This document shows, piece after piece, positions 1 to 15,500 of a stretch of 64,000 bases of DNA; the stretch's first letter is position 1; each line of letters starts with the position of its first letter. The notes beneath the pieces are model-generated. The model was not told the origin of the DNA, ran no database searches, and worked only from the letters and a program-made list of their open reading frames with translations. Both the position numbers and the translations under genes were made by a program. This DNA is from Urophycis tenuis (Eukaryota; Chordata; Actinopteri; Gadiformes; Phycidae): the NCBI GenBank assembly GCA_036785325.1, contig JAXIVH010000016.1:8949747-9013746 (forward strand), read 5' to 3'.

Positions 1-99
1 AACCTTGGCACAGTGGTGAAAGTGGTTGAGAGATTGAGAGTTAAATGGCGGCAGAGGAGAATTACGTTGTGGCTAGCTTGATCGGATCACCTTTTTCAA

Positions 100-423
100 G
101 GCGTCCTTTCACAGAAAAACTTCAATACAATAATAATAATGATAAAAAACGGAAGACCAACTCCAGAACTGGAATTAGAAGAAAAGGTTAAGAAAGGGGA
201 AAGGCATTTCAGGACCGAAAATGATCAGCGATATCCATGGATGGCGGGCTGTAATAAAACAAACATGCTGTACTGCTGGAGTTGTTTGCTTTTTACAACT
301 GAAAAGTCATCCACCTGAGTCAGCGGCGGATTTGTCAGCCTTACAAATCTGACAAAGTCAGCCCACCGACATCTATTTTCTATTTTATCAGCGGTGATGG
401 CTGAGGTGAAGGCCCAGCTGTAG
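100..423 (+). pseudogene. hAT/ZMYM1-like transposase N-terminal remnant (TTF-type zinc finger)
   Basis: In the frame containing codon 151-153 the sequence reads GRPTPELELEEKVKKGERHF, then YPWMAGC (235-255) and MLYCWSCLLF (about 268-297), then GGFVSLTNL. Such a Cys-rich W-x-x-G-C ... L-Y-C-x-x-C-L-L-F block is typical of the TTF-type zinc finger at the N-terminus of hAT transposases and the domesticated ZMYM1-like proteins. A TGA at 316-318 lies where the family usually has Trp, and the frame ends at TAG 421. The piece is therefore a dead fragment that may start before base 1. It ends where the minisatellite begins. It could be a ZMYM1-like gene fragment rather than a transposon; the family call is from memory of the motif. 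Confidence 0.55.
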
Positions 424-444
424 TGCTCATGGTTCGCCACTGCA

Positions 445-1198
445 GTACCAATACTACTACCACCAGTACCAATACCAGTACCAACACTACTACCACCAGT
501 ACCAGTGCTAATACCAGTACCAACACTACTACCACCAGTACCAGTACCAACACTACTACCACCAGTACCAATACCAGTGCTAATACCAGTACCAACACTA
601 CTACCACCAGTACCAATACCAGTACCAACACTACTACCACCAGTACCAGTGCTAATACCAGTACCAACACTACTACCACCAGTACCAGTACCAACACTAC
701 TACCACCAGTACCAATACCAGTGCTAATACCAGTACCAATACCAGTACCAACACTACTACCACCAGTACCAGTGCTAATACCAGTACCAACACTACTACC
801 ACCAGTACCAGTACCAACACTACTACCACCAGTACCAATACCAGTGCTAATACCAGTACCAATACTACTACCACCAGTACCAATACCAGTACCAACACTA
901 CTACCACCAGTACCAGTGCTAATACCAGTACCAACACTACTACCACCAGTACCAGTACCAACACTACTACCACCAGTACCAATACCAGTGCTAATACCAG
1001 TACCAACACTACTACCACCAGTACCAGTACCAACACTACTACCACCAGTACCAGTGCTAATACCAGTACCAACACTACTACCACCAGTACCAGTACCAAC
1101 ACTACTACCACCAGTACCAATACCAGTGCTAATGCCAGTACCAACACTACTACCACCAGTACCAATACCAGTATCGATACCAGTACTATTACCAGTAC
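445..1198. repeat. Hexamer/trimer minisatellite (ACCAGT/ACCAAC/ACTACC)n with higher-order units
   Basis: About 750 bp is built from ACCAGT, ACCAAT, ACCAAC and ACTACTACC blocks arranged in recurring higher-order units that contain GTGCTAAT. All unit lengths are multiples of three, so three overlapping frames of 245-283 codons stay open (Thr/Ser/Asn-rich, Pro/Val/Leu-rich and a Val/Leu antisense frame). These are artefacts, not genes. The same repeat type resumes at 2,567 after the interrupting LINE and hAT sequences. Confidence 0.9.
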
Positions 1199-1288
1199 TT
1201 TTCTCCCACTATTTTGCACAACTGACACCAACTACTACTTAATTATTTATCTATTGTTGTTTACTGTTTGATTAGAATCTGTTACTAT

Positions 1289-2353
1289 TAGGGATGCAGC
1301 GATACCACTTTTTTCAAACCGATACGATACAGATACTTTTATTTGTGTACTTGCCGATACCGAGTACTGATACCGATACTTTCTAGATTTGGTCTCTATG
1401 AAAGAAGTGCAATTCATTTGAACAGGCTATTCCAAGCCAAAACTAAACAGAGCTTTCTGGTTATAACAAAAAAAGCCTTCAAAGACAAAATGCCATCACA
1501 TTAGACAAAATGTAAATATAACCAGATAAAGCGAATAACAACAAAAATAAATCACAAAAAGTGATCAGAACTATTGCTTAATAAGCACATCATCACGTTT
1601 CAGTTATCAAAAGTAGCCTATCCTTCTTTCAAGTACACAAACCATGTGGTACTATTCCCATGTTTCTTCAGAAAGGCTAAACTAAGCTTTCACTTTATCA
1701 TACACCTTTGGCAACATTACATCGGTGATGTAGAGGCGACTGGGAATCTCATATATGGGCTCTAGCACATTTAAAAGACGGCGAAATCCGACATTATCAA
1801 CAACTGAAAGTGGCTGGTCATTGAGCGCTATGAAGTGAGTAAGTGCCTCTGTTATTTGTATTGGCCGTGAGTTGTCTTTGGACATTTTCTCTCGCTTTTG
1901 CAAGACGTCATAAGGTTGGCTGCTTCGGTCTTACGCCGCTAGCATTAGTGAACTCTGTGTACTAAGCACTATGGTGCGTCTTTCCTATGGAAGTACTTTC
2001 CTTTCCGCCTCTCGACACCGTAGCATTACAGATCTTACAGTCTGCAGGTTGACGCTTTATCTTAAAATATGCCCAAATCGCCGACATGACTTAGCCTACT
2101 GTTACGTCTTTTCTCAGCGAACATTCACACACACAAGCCTTTGGCAGAATCTCTGAGTTTCTGCTCATTCATTATCTCCCCCGAGTTAGTTAGGTAGGAC
2201 AACTCATCTCTGCATACGGCCGGTTTGATGTAGGCTACTGGCATAGTGGTATCGGTGCGTGGTATCGGCAAATAAAAACGAATACGAGTACGAGTATTTT
2301 AATGAAGTATCGGCCAGATACCCGATATTGGTATCGGTATCGGTGCATCCCTA
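1289..2353 (-). mobile_element. hAT DNA transposon, internally deleted, 8-bp TSD
   Basis: The ends are TAGGGATGCAGCGATACC and its inverse (GGTATCGGTGCATCCCTA), and many GATACCGATA repeats lie subterminally. Perfect 8-bp direct repeats GTTACTAT flank it at 1,281-1,288 and 2,354-2,361, the hAT signature length. It holds a short minus-strand transposase remnant (1,682-1,903). At 1,065 bp it is far shorter than an autonomous hAT (about 3 kb), so it is non-autonomous. Confidence 0.9.
1682..1903 (-). pseudogene. ZBED/hAT transposase N-terminal fragment
   Basis: The minus-strand 73-codon frame contains ITEALTHFIALNDQPLSVVD, then VGFRRLLNVLEP and a PSR-Y segment. This matches the region after the BED finger in hAT-Ac/ZBED-type transposases (pattern IT-A-FI-DQP-SVV-GFR-L). 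BED finger, RNase H-like core and dimerisation domain are missing. Its strand sets the element's orientation as minus. Confidence 0.7.
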
Positions 2354-2566
2354 GTTACTATTTATATCTGTATATCTGCATAGATACTCTTATTTTTACA
2401 AAATGCATAGATACGTCTTATGTTTTTTTTTTCCAGCTTCATATTGTTTCTTTATTTCATTTTATTTTATCTATATAGCAAAGTTGCCCCACCCGAGTAA
2501 CAAGAATTTCACTGCTGGTAATTATGTACATTGTTATCTAGCATGTGACAATAAACTTGAACTACT

Positions 2567-2645
2567 GATACCAGTACCAACACTTCCACCAGTACCAATA
2601 GCAGTACTTATACCTCTACTACCACCAGTACTACCAGTAGCAGCC
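2567..2645. repeat. Continuation of the 445-1,198 minisatellite
   Basis: ACCAGT/ACCAAT/ACTACC blocks resume right after the LINE tail. This shows that the LINE plus its nested hAT split an older array. Confidence 0.75.
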
Positions 2646-2818
2646 AACCAATAGAAGTCAACAGACTGTTACTAAAAAACAAAGCAACTGTTTTATGGAT
2701 GCAGAGAACAATGAAAGTCCTCAAAGTTTTTTTCAAAGCAAATCCTATTTTTACGACACCACTGGTGGAAAACATGCAGTTTGTGTAGACGAATATTTGA
2801 GTGTATTTGTATATTTGT

Positions 2819-2824
<6 letters not shown>

Positions 2825-2890
<66 letters not shown>
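2825..2890. repeat. (TG)n microsatellite
   Basis: Uninterrupted TG for about 66 bp. Open frames here encode only Cys-Val repeats and are shadows. Confidence 0.95.
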
Positions 2891-2892
<2 letters not shown>

Positions 2893-2987
2893 CAAAGCGA
2901 TTGCTAAACAAGCAACAAGTGACACATTGATCAGGGAGAGGGTTAGCCCCTCTGGGCCAGCTGCTGCTTGTTAGCCTGCTGGAGCCC

Positions 2988-3010
2988 GGCCACACACACA
3001 CAACATATGT

Positions 3011-3043
<33 letters not shown>

Positions 3044-3195
3044 ACATATACACGCACACACACACAACATATACACACCCCCAAACACACAACATAGACC
3101 CAAGCACCTACCACCCCACACACACACCCACACATACATATACACACACAAACACAACAGAGGCACACACCCACACAATACATATACACACACAC
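2988..3195. repeat. Compound AC-rich repeat with ACATATAC interruptions
   Basis: About 200 bp of ACACAC blocks broken by CATATAC, CCCAAACAC and GACCCAAG. It looks like an old degenerate (AC)n tract. Confidence 0.85.
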
Positions 3196-3357
3196 TGTAT
3201 ACAGAGTGTTTGCCTTGTAGATTAATTTTCAGATGACAAATGAGCCAGTGTATTGTTCACTAGTTCTGGAGCAGTCAGGGCTTGGATTCGTAGTTCTCCT
3301 CGAGACATCTCCATCTCCATCTTAAGTCCACAAAGAAAACACAAATCTTCTCTTAGT

Positions 3358-3392
3358 GGAGGACTAATTCACACAGCGGGCAGTTTTATAGG
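3358..3392. repeat. 35-bp motif shared with 16,782-16,816, upstream of a (CT)n tract
   Basis: The 35-bp segment beginning GGAGGACTAATTCACACAG occurs identically at 16,782-16,816. In both places a 180-bp (CT)n lies just downstream. Confidence 0.85.
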
Positions 3393-3432
3393 ATGCACAG
3401 AGTCTGCATGTCCCTCACACACATGTTTGCTT

Positions 3433-3618
<186 letters not shown>

Positions 3619-3925
3619 GTTGGACAGCTGCAGCGCTCCGCGCTCCAAAATAAGAGCGCCAAGATCCCCAACACAAGTATGTGATGAGGGAATGCTCCAG
3701 CAGCTCGCTGTAAAAACAACAGCCGTAAGTAGGCCACGCCGCCACATCTCCAGAGCCTCGCGCACAATGAGCCCTCTGTCAGGCCTGGGACGCAGCGAGC
3801 CCCGCACCATCGTTCCACTAGCTAACCCCCCCAGCAGGCCGTGATGCATCATCCTGAAGGGTTCCACTTTCCATCCTTGATGTCCCTGATGTCCACCCAC
3901 CGGGACCACCAGCACCAATCCTAGC

Positions 3926-5318
3926 ACTGTCTCTGTATTAACTGTCTAACCCCTACCTGCTCCTTAATGACCTGTCTCTGTACTGTCTAACCCCTACCTG
4001 CTCCTTATTGACCTGTCTCTGTACTGTCTAACCCCTACCTGCTCCTTAATGACCTGTCTCTGTACTGTCTAACCCCTACCTGCTCCTTAATGACCTGTCT
4101 CTGTATTGTCTAACCCCTACCTGCTCCTTAATGACCTGTCTCTGTACTGTCTAACCCCTACCTGCTCCTTAATGACCTGTCTCTGTACTGTCTAACCCCT
4201 ACCTGCTCCTTAATGACCTGTCTCTGTACTGTCTAACCCCTACCTGCTCCTTAATGACCTGTCTCTGTACTGTCTAACCCCTACCTGCTCCTTAATGACC
4301 TGTCTCTGTACTGTCTAACCCCTACCTGCTCCTTAATGACCTGTCTCTGTACTGTCTAACCCCTACCTGCTCCTTAATGACCTGTCTCTGTACTGTCTAA
4401 CCCCTACCTGCTCCTTAATGACCTGTCTCTGTACTGTCTAACCCCTACCTGCTCCTTAATGACCTGTCTCTGTATTAACTGTCTAACCCCTACCTGCTTC
4501 TTAATGACCTGTCTCTGTATTAACTGTCTAACCCCTACCTGGTCCTTAATGACCTGTCTCTTTACTGTCTAACCCCTACCTGCTCCTTAATGGCCTGTCC
4601 CTGTATTAACTGTCTAACCACTACCTGCTCCTTAATGGCCTGTCTCTGTATTAACTGTCTAACCCCTACCTGCTCCTTAATGGCCTGTCTCTGTATTAAC
4701 TGTCTAACCCCTACCTGCTCCTTTATGGCCTGTCTCTGTATTAACTGTCTAACCACTACCTGCTCCTTAATGACCTGTCTCTGTATTAACTGTCTAACCC
4801 CTACCTGCTCCTTTATGGCCTGTCTCTGTATTAACTGTCTAACCCCTACCTGCTCCTTAATGGCCTGTCTCTGTATTAACTGTCTAACCCCTACCTGCTC
4901 CTTAATGACCTGTCTCTGTATTAACTGTCTAACCACTACCTGCTCCTTAATGACCTGTCTCTGTATTAACTGTCTAACCCCTACCTGCTCCTTTATGGCC
5001 TGTCTCTGTATTAACTGTCTAACCCCTACCTGCTCCTTTATGGCCTGTCTCTGTATTAACTGTCTAACCCCTACCTGCTCCTTTATGGCCTGTCTCTGTA
5101 TTAACTGTCTAACCCCTACCTGCTCCTTAATGGCCTGTCTCTGTATTAACTGTCTAACCCCTACCTGCTCCTTTATGGCCTGTCTCTGTATTAACTGTCT
5201 AACCCCTACCTGCTCCTTAATGGCCTGTCTCTGTATTAACTGTCTAACCCCTACCTGCTCCTTTATGGCCTGTCTCTGTATTAACTGTCTAACCCCTCCC
5301 TGCTCTCTGAATGTCTCC
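3926..5318. repeat. Minisatellite with 41-bp units followed by 45-bp units
   Basis: The unit contains CTGTCTAACCCCTACCTG, then CTCCTTAATG. From about 3,950 to 4,466 the period is mostly 41 bp. From about 4,466 to 5,318 a TTAA insertion makes it 45 bp (about 19 units). Because 45 is divisible by three, both strands show ORFs of about 250 codons with a 15-residue repeat; these are spurious. The array lies in an ANKRD50 intron. Confidence 0.95.
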
Positions 5319-8971
<3,653 letters not shown>

Positions 8972-9969
8972 TAGGGATCGACCGATATGGATTTTTTAGG
9001 GCCGATGCCGATACCGATTTTTTTTTCATCAGCCTTAGCCGATGACCGATACGAGCTGCCGATTTTCTTGAGCCGATATTTGGAGCCAATGCTGCTTTTG
9101 CTCCCTTAATTAACATAATAAAAATGATACAATGATGATAGCAAATGTTACAAGTCTCAATTCGGGGGAGGGGCAATGCATGGTCTGCACGTGGACTGCA
9201 GTGTGCCTGTGGACGCCTTTCTGTACTGTCTACATTAACCCGGGTAAATCCAGTAACGCATAAATATTTATCCGTTTAGCCCTTCCATCCACATTAGAAC
9301 GGAGAATTCCGACGCTGAAAACGATGCTTTTCAGAAACGGTTGCTGAGGTGGATGAATGTGAAAACTCCGGGTTCGCGTTGTAGTGTGATCAGGGTAGAC
9401 GGAGGCTTTTAGAAACGATGACGTTCGGTTGCCATGACAAAGCCGCAAGCCTGCGCTCGAGACTGAGACGATCATCTTAACAAACATGGCAGGTGAAATG
9501 GAAAGGATGATCTATCTGAGCAATGTACTTGTGTATCTTCAGTTACAACTCGGCATACTATGTAACACTTATTCGTTACTCCAACGCCAAAGGCGAGCGC
9601 TGTACTTGATGTGCTTAAGCGAGAGTCGCGTGTATTAACGCTATCAGCTGATCGCGCGCCTGTAATCTAAACAGAGAGGCGTGGCGGGAGTCGCGTAACC
9701 ATGACAATCATTGTTTATCAAAATCATTTTAGTGTGGAACGTGGATGCAAAACATTCCGTAAACGATATGAAAACAATAGTGGGGACGGAGATCGTTTTC
9801 ATTGCGAATGTGCGTTTTTATATTTACCCGGGTTAATGTAGATGGGGCATAAGTCATGCCAGAAAAAACTATTGGTGAACGCACCCACGAATCGGCCGAT
9901 GCCGATACACGTAAAAAACACAAATATCGGCCGATAATATCGGCCGGCCGATGTATCAGTCTATCGCTA
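8972..9969. mobile_element. hAT-type non-autonomous element, 8-bp TSD
   Basis: Begins TAGGGATCGACCGATATGG and ends with the roughly inverse GATAGACTGATA... read on the other strand. GGCCGATGCCGATAC-type subterminal repeats lie at both ends. Perfect 8-bp direct repeats ATTTGGAG flank it at 8,964-8,971 and 9,970-9,977. A second TIR element sits inside (9,229-9,842), leaving only about 380 bp of the host hAT. No transposase remains. Confidence 0.88.
9229..9842. mobile_element. TIR element nested in the hAT (TTAA/CCCGGGT ends)
   Basis: A perfect 21-bp inverted repeat bounds it (9,229-9,249 and 9,822-9,842), with core TACATTAACCCGGGTAAAT. If the TTAA inside each end is the target duplication, the true TIR starts at CCCGGGTAAAT and the class would be piggyBac- or Kolobok-like. 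If not, the whole 21 bp is TIR and no duplication is evident. There is no transposase ORF. It is younger than the hAT that contains it. Confidence 0.75.
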
Positions 9970-9977
9970 ATTTGGAG

Positions 9978-10440
9978 TCAATCATCTTCCATATTCACCA
10001 CAGCTAATCTAATATAATCAATACATAACTAATATAGTCAATACATAATCTAATATAGATAATCAAATGTGTGTGGAGACGTTAAGAGCGTGCAGCTGGT
10101 GGAACTAGCAAGAGACTGACCAGACTAACCAGAGCCTGTGGTTATGGATATCCAGTGGGAGGCTGAGCCTCTCCCCCACCTCCTCCTCCTGGTCTATTCG
10201 CTGGGCACAGATTTTCTCCAGCTCCCCCCCCCCACTTCCCTATCCATTCCCCCCCACCAGGAGGTCTTACAGTAGCAGAGAACACACGGAGGAGGTGGGG
10301 GCTGTGTGCGTATTACTCTATGGTGTCCACGTTTGTGTGTCTCAGTATGCGCATGTGGTTGGAATGAAGGTGACCTTACGACTTTAGGGTCCCCCGACAT
10401 ACCCCTGACCCCTGACCCCAAACCTGGGAGTACGAGAGAG
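9978..10440. other. Intronic sequence, nothing recognised
   Basis: Contains short AT-rich repeats of AATCTAATATA (about 10,003-10,060) and C-rich runs near 10,225-10,255. No gene is seen. Confidence 0.5.
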
Positions 10441-10988
10441 AGGAGACTCCAAGAGCATGGTCCTCCTCACAGAGGAGACTCTCAGAGCATGGTCCTCCTC
10501 ACAGAGGAGACTCTCAGAGCATGGTCCTCCTCACGGAGGAGACTCTCAGAGCATGGTCCTCCTCACAGAGGAGACTCCCAGAGCATGGTCCTCCTCACAG
10601 AGGAGACTCCCAGAGCATGGTCCTCCTCACGGAGGAGACTCTCAGAGCATGGTCCTCCTCACAGAGGAGACTCTCAGAGCATGGTCCTCCTCACGGAGGA
10701 GACTCCTAGAGCATGGTCCTCCTCACAGAGGAGACTCTCAGAGCATGGTCCTCCTCACAGAGGAGACTCTCAGAGCATGGTCCTCCTCACAGAGGAGACT
10801 CCCAGAGCATGGTCCTCCTCACGGAGGAGACTCTCAGAGCATGGTCCTCCTCACAGAGGAGACTCCCAGAGCATGGTCATCCTCACGGAGGAGACTCCTA
10901 GAGCATGGTCCTCCTCACGGAGGAGACTCTCAGAGCATGGTCCTCCTCACAGAGGAGACTCCCAGAGCATGGTCCTCCTCACGGAGGA
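10441..10988. repeat. 32-bp minisatellite, about 17 units
   Basis: Unit AGACTCTCAGAGCATGG plus TCCTCCTCACAGAGG, with C/T and A/G variants at fixed positions (CTC/CCC, CAGAGG/CGGAGG). Because 32 is not a multiple of three, the three forward frames cycle through the same peptide; the 234- and 264-codon frames are artefacts. Confidence 0.95.
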
Positions 10989-12731
10989 ACAGTACATTCT
11001 TTGTGTGTGAGCAGTTCGCTGGGCGGATGCGAGGCATTCCCCTGGAAGGATCTGGATGGTTCTGGACTTCCTGTCCGGTCTCTGAGGTGTTGAGAGCTTC
11101 CCAGGCCACATTCCAGCGCTCCGCCATGCTCAGAACAACAGCCGGGTCCGAACACTGCTGGGCTCAACTCAACTCAAACTCAGCCCAGATAGTTGAGTCT
11201 GGAGCCACTCTCTGCTGGAGTCTCTCAGCAGGTCTCCGCCATCATGGCTGACTTGTAAACAACGCCGAGGGTATTAATAGTCTTCAGCCGGCCCTCCATG
11301 CTCCAGTCTGGTACAGTCTACCACACTGCTAGCTAACACACAACACAACAGTATCACAACAATATACTGCAGTAACACACTATAGTGACATACCAACACA
11401 CTGTTGGGGGGCAGAGAGAGAGAGAAATATAGTTAGTGAGTGAGTAAGTGGGTTAGTGAGAGAGAGAGCGAGAGAGAGCATGTTGTGTGTGTGTAAGATA
11501 GATATAGAGGTAAAGAGATGGAGAGAAGGAGATAGAGAGACGAAGGTGGGGGGCTGTGCAGAGACAACAGTACTGGCTGCAGGGTTAATGGAGGACGTCT
11601 GACTGTAGACACAACAAGAGTGGCGCCAGCAGCTTGAGAAGACAGGATGAGTCTAGCATGGAGAAGCTAGCCGATATAAGCTAGCACGGCGAAGCTAGCA
11701 GGAGGAAACCAACACATTGAGGCTAGCTGATAGAAGCTAGCCGGGAGATGCTATATGCTTGAGGAGCTAGTAGAGAAAAGCTCAGGAGGAAGCTAGCAGG
11801 GAGAAGCTAGCAAGGAGAAGCTAGCGGGGAGAAGCTAGTTTGGAGAGCAGAAAGATAAAAGCTAACAGGTCGGTTAGGACCGTTTCTGTCAGTTCAGTTG
11901 AATCTGTTCTTGGGTAACACTGACTGGGTGAGGGGTTCCCTCTGAAGGGAGTCCTGACGAAGGTAGGACGCCCCAGACATGACGTAGTTGAACAACATAA
12001 TGAGAGTTATGAGTTCCACATAAAACCATCAACATCTACGCCCAAGCCAGGGTCAGCAGACTGGGAAGCTTCAAGAAAACACTAAACAGACACAAATAAC
12101 AATAGTCATCCCCCACTTCAAGAAAACAACAGAAACTAAATGAAAAAGAAATGTCCCTCTGTCCCTCACACTACAGGGGCTCTCAGACAGCGGAGGGGAA
12201 ATCAAAACACTCCAGATATGATCATCCACAGTGCTCCTCGTCTCCTTTTCCTCGGCTAATTGATTCGATTTTCCGGGCGAACGAGCAACACGAGGGAAGG
12301 GAAGTCAACGCCACCGCCACCACGCAGGAAACACAATCACCAGAACTAACGTTGTCGTCCTCCTCCGTCTGTGTCCTCCCAGGCCAGAGCACCTACAACA
12401 ACCCTGCTGGAGGAATGGTTCCATCTCAGACCAGGGGAGACCTCTCCTCACAACTCCCTTTTAACATTCATGTTGGAGATGTGTGATGTGTGCTCAGAAC
12501 ACGCCAGCACTTACAGTAAACCATCAGCACAGCCTGGACCAGGGAGGGAATGTTCAGAATATAGTGAAAGTGAACAATACAGACCTAAACTGAACCACAA
12601 CACAACCTATACTGGATCACAACCCTGATAACGTTTTGGAGATAGAGATATAAAGTGAGGGACACAGATGGATAAGTCTAGTTAGCCAAGTAGAGTAGAT
12701 TTATATGTAGCAGACAAATCTAGATGGATGA

Positions 12732-12792
<61 letters not shown>

Positions 12793-14299
12793 CCTGCTAG
12801 GGGACGGTGTGTCACAAGAGTGGAATTTCCATCCCTTCACTTGGTAGAGATGCTGCCAGCTTCCACATTCCAGATTGAATTCAAACAGAATCTCCCTTCA
12901 AATGTATTGCTTATTACATTTTTACTTAGAAACCACTAAATAACCTTAAAACAACACATTCTCTACAATAAAATAAGCATTTTTACTCAGTTTCGAAACG
13001 TTGGGTATGAAGGTTTGTGTTTAAAGAAGGCTGAATCCTAGCCAGCGATGGAGTCTTCAGGAGTTACAGCACAACCCATACACCAGTAGGCTGCTGGATG
13101 AATACCTCAGTCTGTGTGAAGGCTTCATGCATCTCTCAACATAAACATCTTCAGCGTTATATAAACTACAGATTGACAGAACTGGCCAGCACCCACATGT
13201 TAAAACATAGGCTGGACTCCTGAGTGTATGAATACAGCATAGAAAGACCAGTAAGTCCTTCTATGCTTCTAAGAACTATAAATACAGACTGCAGCATCAC
13301 AGCAGCTGATCACAGCTGGCTTCAGAGGTCAGCACGGCACACGTTCGTATACGGAAGCACAAAGTATCAGATGTCAAAAGCAGCCGAGCAAGAGCCTAGC
13401 ACACAGCTCGGATCGCAATCACACGCCTTCCTTTCTGACAAGTTGTTTTTTTTCTCGAAGACCAAACTATTTCTAAAAGATGCTGATAGATCCGTCATGT
13501 TGATGACAGAGAGAGAACAAGGGCACTGTTATCAGCCCAGTGACGGACCAGTTGGAGCTAGATATCTTCAGGTCATCAAGTTGGTTACAACCCAGTACGG
13601 CTCACCATGCCAGCAGAACTGCGGTATGACAGCACACCAGTTAGCAAGCTGTTGTTGTACCACAACTCATTTCCCTCCATCCACAGACCAAATTGTCCAG
13701 GGAAATACCTTAAGAGTTAAGACACAACATTATGAGCCATTACGTTCCTTAAACAACACAACCCAGGGGCTGAGTCCCACTTTTTCAGACCACTCCATAG
13801 AAACTCGCTTTCCTCCATTCTAACAGTGAAGCTGCCTCTCCGTCTCAAACCAAAGTGAGGCGTCTCAGAGGACAGAAGAGTCCTCCACCTCCTGCAGGCT
13901 GGAGTGGGAAACCTATCCTGGGGTGACATCATCGAAGAAATAACCACTCCCCCCCACCACCAGAACACCAGAAGATGGAGGTCCACCACGAGCTGTAATC
14001 ACTGTGGTTGTGGTGATGAGCAATGATAGCTGATAAGAGCTGATAATGAGACGAAGACCAAGGCGACACTGTCCTCTAAATGGAGACACACCTTTAATCC
14101 AAAGAGACTCAGTGAATCTTTTAAGACGCGCACCATCAAGGAGCATCTTAGCTCCAGGGTGCCTTGAGGGACCTTTTGGCTAGGACCCCACCCCAAATCC
14201 CCTCCACCCATCACTAACTTAGGACAGACATTTACTTTGGGAACCTGCGACCGCTTCCTGTTGAGATGGCCGTCAACACCAGACAGATGAAAGGCTGAC
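10989..14299. other. ANKRD50 intron 2 sequence, no gene recognised
   Basis: Includes GA-rich DNA at about 11,410-11,540, a degenerate repeat of GAGAAGCTAGC at about 11,640-11,850, and (AC)n at about 12,730-12,788. A 199-codon plus frame at 13,224-13,823 has no recognisable domain or splice context and is treated as chance. No ankyrin-repeat coding sequence was found on the minus strand. Confidence 0.55.
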
Positions 14300-14532
14300 C
14301 TGTGAACAGCTTGGTGATGGCCTTGTTCTGCCGGCGGGCCGAGCAGATGAGGAGCAGCCAGGGGGGGAAAAACTCGTGGTGGCCGGCCAGCAGCTCGGCG
14401 ATGGTCCTGGGAGAGCCGGGGGACGACTTGTGCTCCTTGTCCCCCGGCTGGCAGCCCTCGTCCACGGAGTCCACCAGCAGGAAGACGGCCTGCTGAGGAG
14501 GCCTTACGCTCAGCAGGGGAAGCAGCACACAC
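14300..14532 (-). CDS. ankrd50: ANKRD50 coding exon 2 (NTPase Walker B region)
   Basis: This internal exon of ankyrin repeat domain-containing protein 50 encodes CVLLPLLSVRPPQQAVFLLV, then DSVDEG, a variable loop, LLAGHHEFFPPWLL, ICSARRQNKAITKLF. That is the Walker-B-like and following segment of the STAND/AAA-type NTPase domain preceding the ankyrin repeats. The protein is known to work with the SNX27-retromer recycling pathway at endosomes. The acceptor is a long pyrimidine tract ending CCCCCAG|G; the donor is ACAG|GTCAGC. It begins with one base completing the Arg codon split from the upstream exon (AG|G) and leaves one base at the end (233 bp = 1+77x3+1), so phases agree with the 24,858-25,354 exon. 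The frame is open across the exon. The next exon is not in the window. Confidence 0.93.
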
Positions 14533-14985
14533 CTGGGGGAGAGACAGGGAGGAGAGGGGGAGGGGGAGGAGATGAGAGAGGGGGAGAGAGAGAGGTGAGG
14601 TATGATGGAGAGGAAAGGGGAACAGGACCGTTATTCTGTGTTGTGCTTTTGTCAGCCAGAGACTTGAAAGTCGTATCTCCTACTAAAGACATGAAGGAGA
14701 AGGAGAAGAAGCAGAGACGAGGATCCTGCTGTGATGTCATCAGTTAATCATTCCCTCATTGGTCAAAAGGGAGCCTCAAGACTCATCTATCATTTATCAC
14801 CGACTACAGGTCTGAGAGCTGGGTCTCAGGGTCAAATCCATCCCAGAATTATTCCACCGGCTCTCCTGAGAACTACAATAGCCTTGATGGGATTCTGCAA
14901 CAAATGTTTAAGCGTTGTGATTTCATTTCAGCATTAATATGATGGACAATAATATGATTAATATGATGTGTCTATGGACATGTAA
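14533..14985. other. Intron 1 acceptor side: pyrimidine tract and plain intron
   Basis: On the minus strand 14,533-14,605 is an extended C/T-rich tract leading to the CCCCCAG acceptor, which supports exon usage. The remainder shows nothing notable. Confidence 0.7.
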
Positions 14986-15372
14986 GTGTGGACAGCCTCA
15001 CAGTGTGGACAGCCTCACAGTGTGGACATCCTCACAGTGTGGACAGCCTCACAGTGTGGACAGCCTCACAGTGTGGACATCCTCACAGTGTGGACAGCCT
15101 CACAGTGTGGACAGCCTCACAGTGTGGACAGCCTCACAGTGTGGACATCCTCACAGTGTGGACAGCCTCACACTGTGGACAGCCTCACACTGTGGACAGC
15201 CTCACAGTGTGGACAGCCTCACAGTGTGGACAGCCTCACAGTGTGGACATCCTCACAGTGTGGACAGCCTCACACTGTGGACAGCCTCACAGTGTGGACA
15301 GCCTCACAGTGTGGACAGCCTCACAGTGTGGACAGCCCCGTGGAGCCCTCACAGTGTGGACATCCTCACACT
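14986..15372. repeat. 17-bp minisatellite, about 22 units
   Basis: Unit GTGTGGACAGCCTCACA with CAG/CAT and CAGTG/CACTG variants. A 17-bp unit cycles through the three frames, so the three 145-165-codon forward frames carry the same peptide and are artefacts. A short 18-bp repeat (GGGTTTGATGATCCAGG, about 5 units) follows at 15,427-15,500. Confidence 0.95.
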
Positions 15373-15500
15373 GGAGCGTATGTTATGGCGACATCAAATC
15401 AATACTGTTGTCGCTCGGCGTGACCTAGGGGTTTGACGATCCAGGGTTTGATGGTCCAGGGGTTTGATGATTCAGGGGTTTGACGATCCAGGGTTTGATG

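Larger units (their letters stand above)
1199..2566 (+). mobile_element. 5'-truncated LINE 3' end, interrupted by a hAT element
   Basis: Sequence on both sides of the hAT (1,199-1,288 and 2,362-2,566) reads as one fish LINE 3' UTR. It contains TATTTTGCAC and a terminal GTGACAATAAACTTGAAC, resembling CR1/L2-type 3' ends. The flanking minisatellite resumes directly after it, so the LINE landed inside the repeat. The class is inferred from the tail only; no coding part remains. Confidence 0.5.

Noticed and set aside
380..1271. Overlapping 245-283-codon frames rich in Thr/Ser/Asn, Pro/Val/Leu or Val/Leu
   Set aside because: Frames are open only because the minisatellite units are multiples of three; no domain, start context or splice signal.
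10306..11251. Three staggered forward frames with EHGPPH/GDSQSMV repeats
   Set aside because: A 32-bp unit cycles through all frames, giving the same peptide three times; not a gene.
13224..13823. 199-codon plus frame as a gene
   Set aside because: No recognisable domain, low-quality start and no neighbouring exon; a chance frame in a long intron.
14939..15436. SVDSLTVWTASQCGQP repeat protein
   Set aside because: 17-bp minisatellite read in rotating frames.
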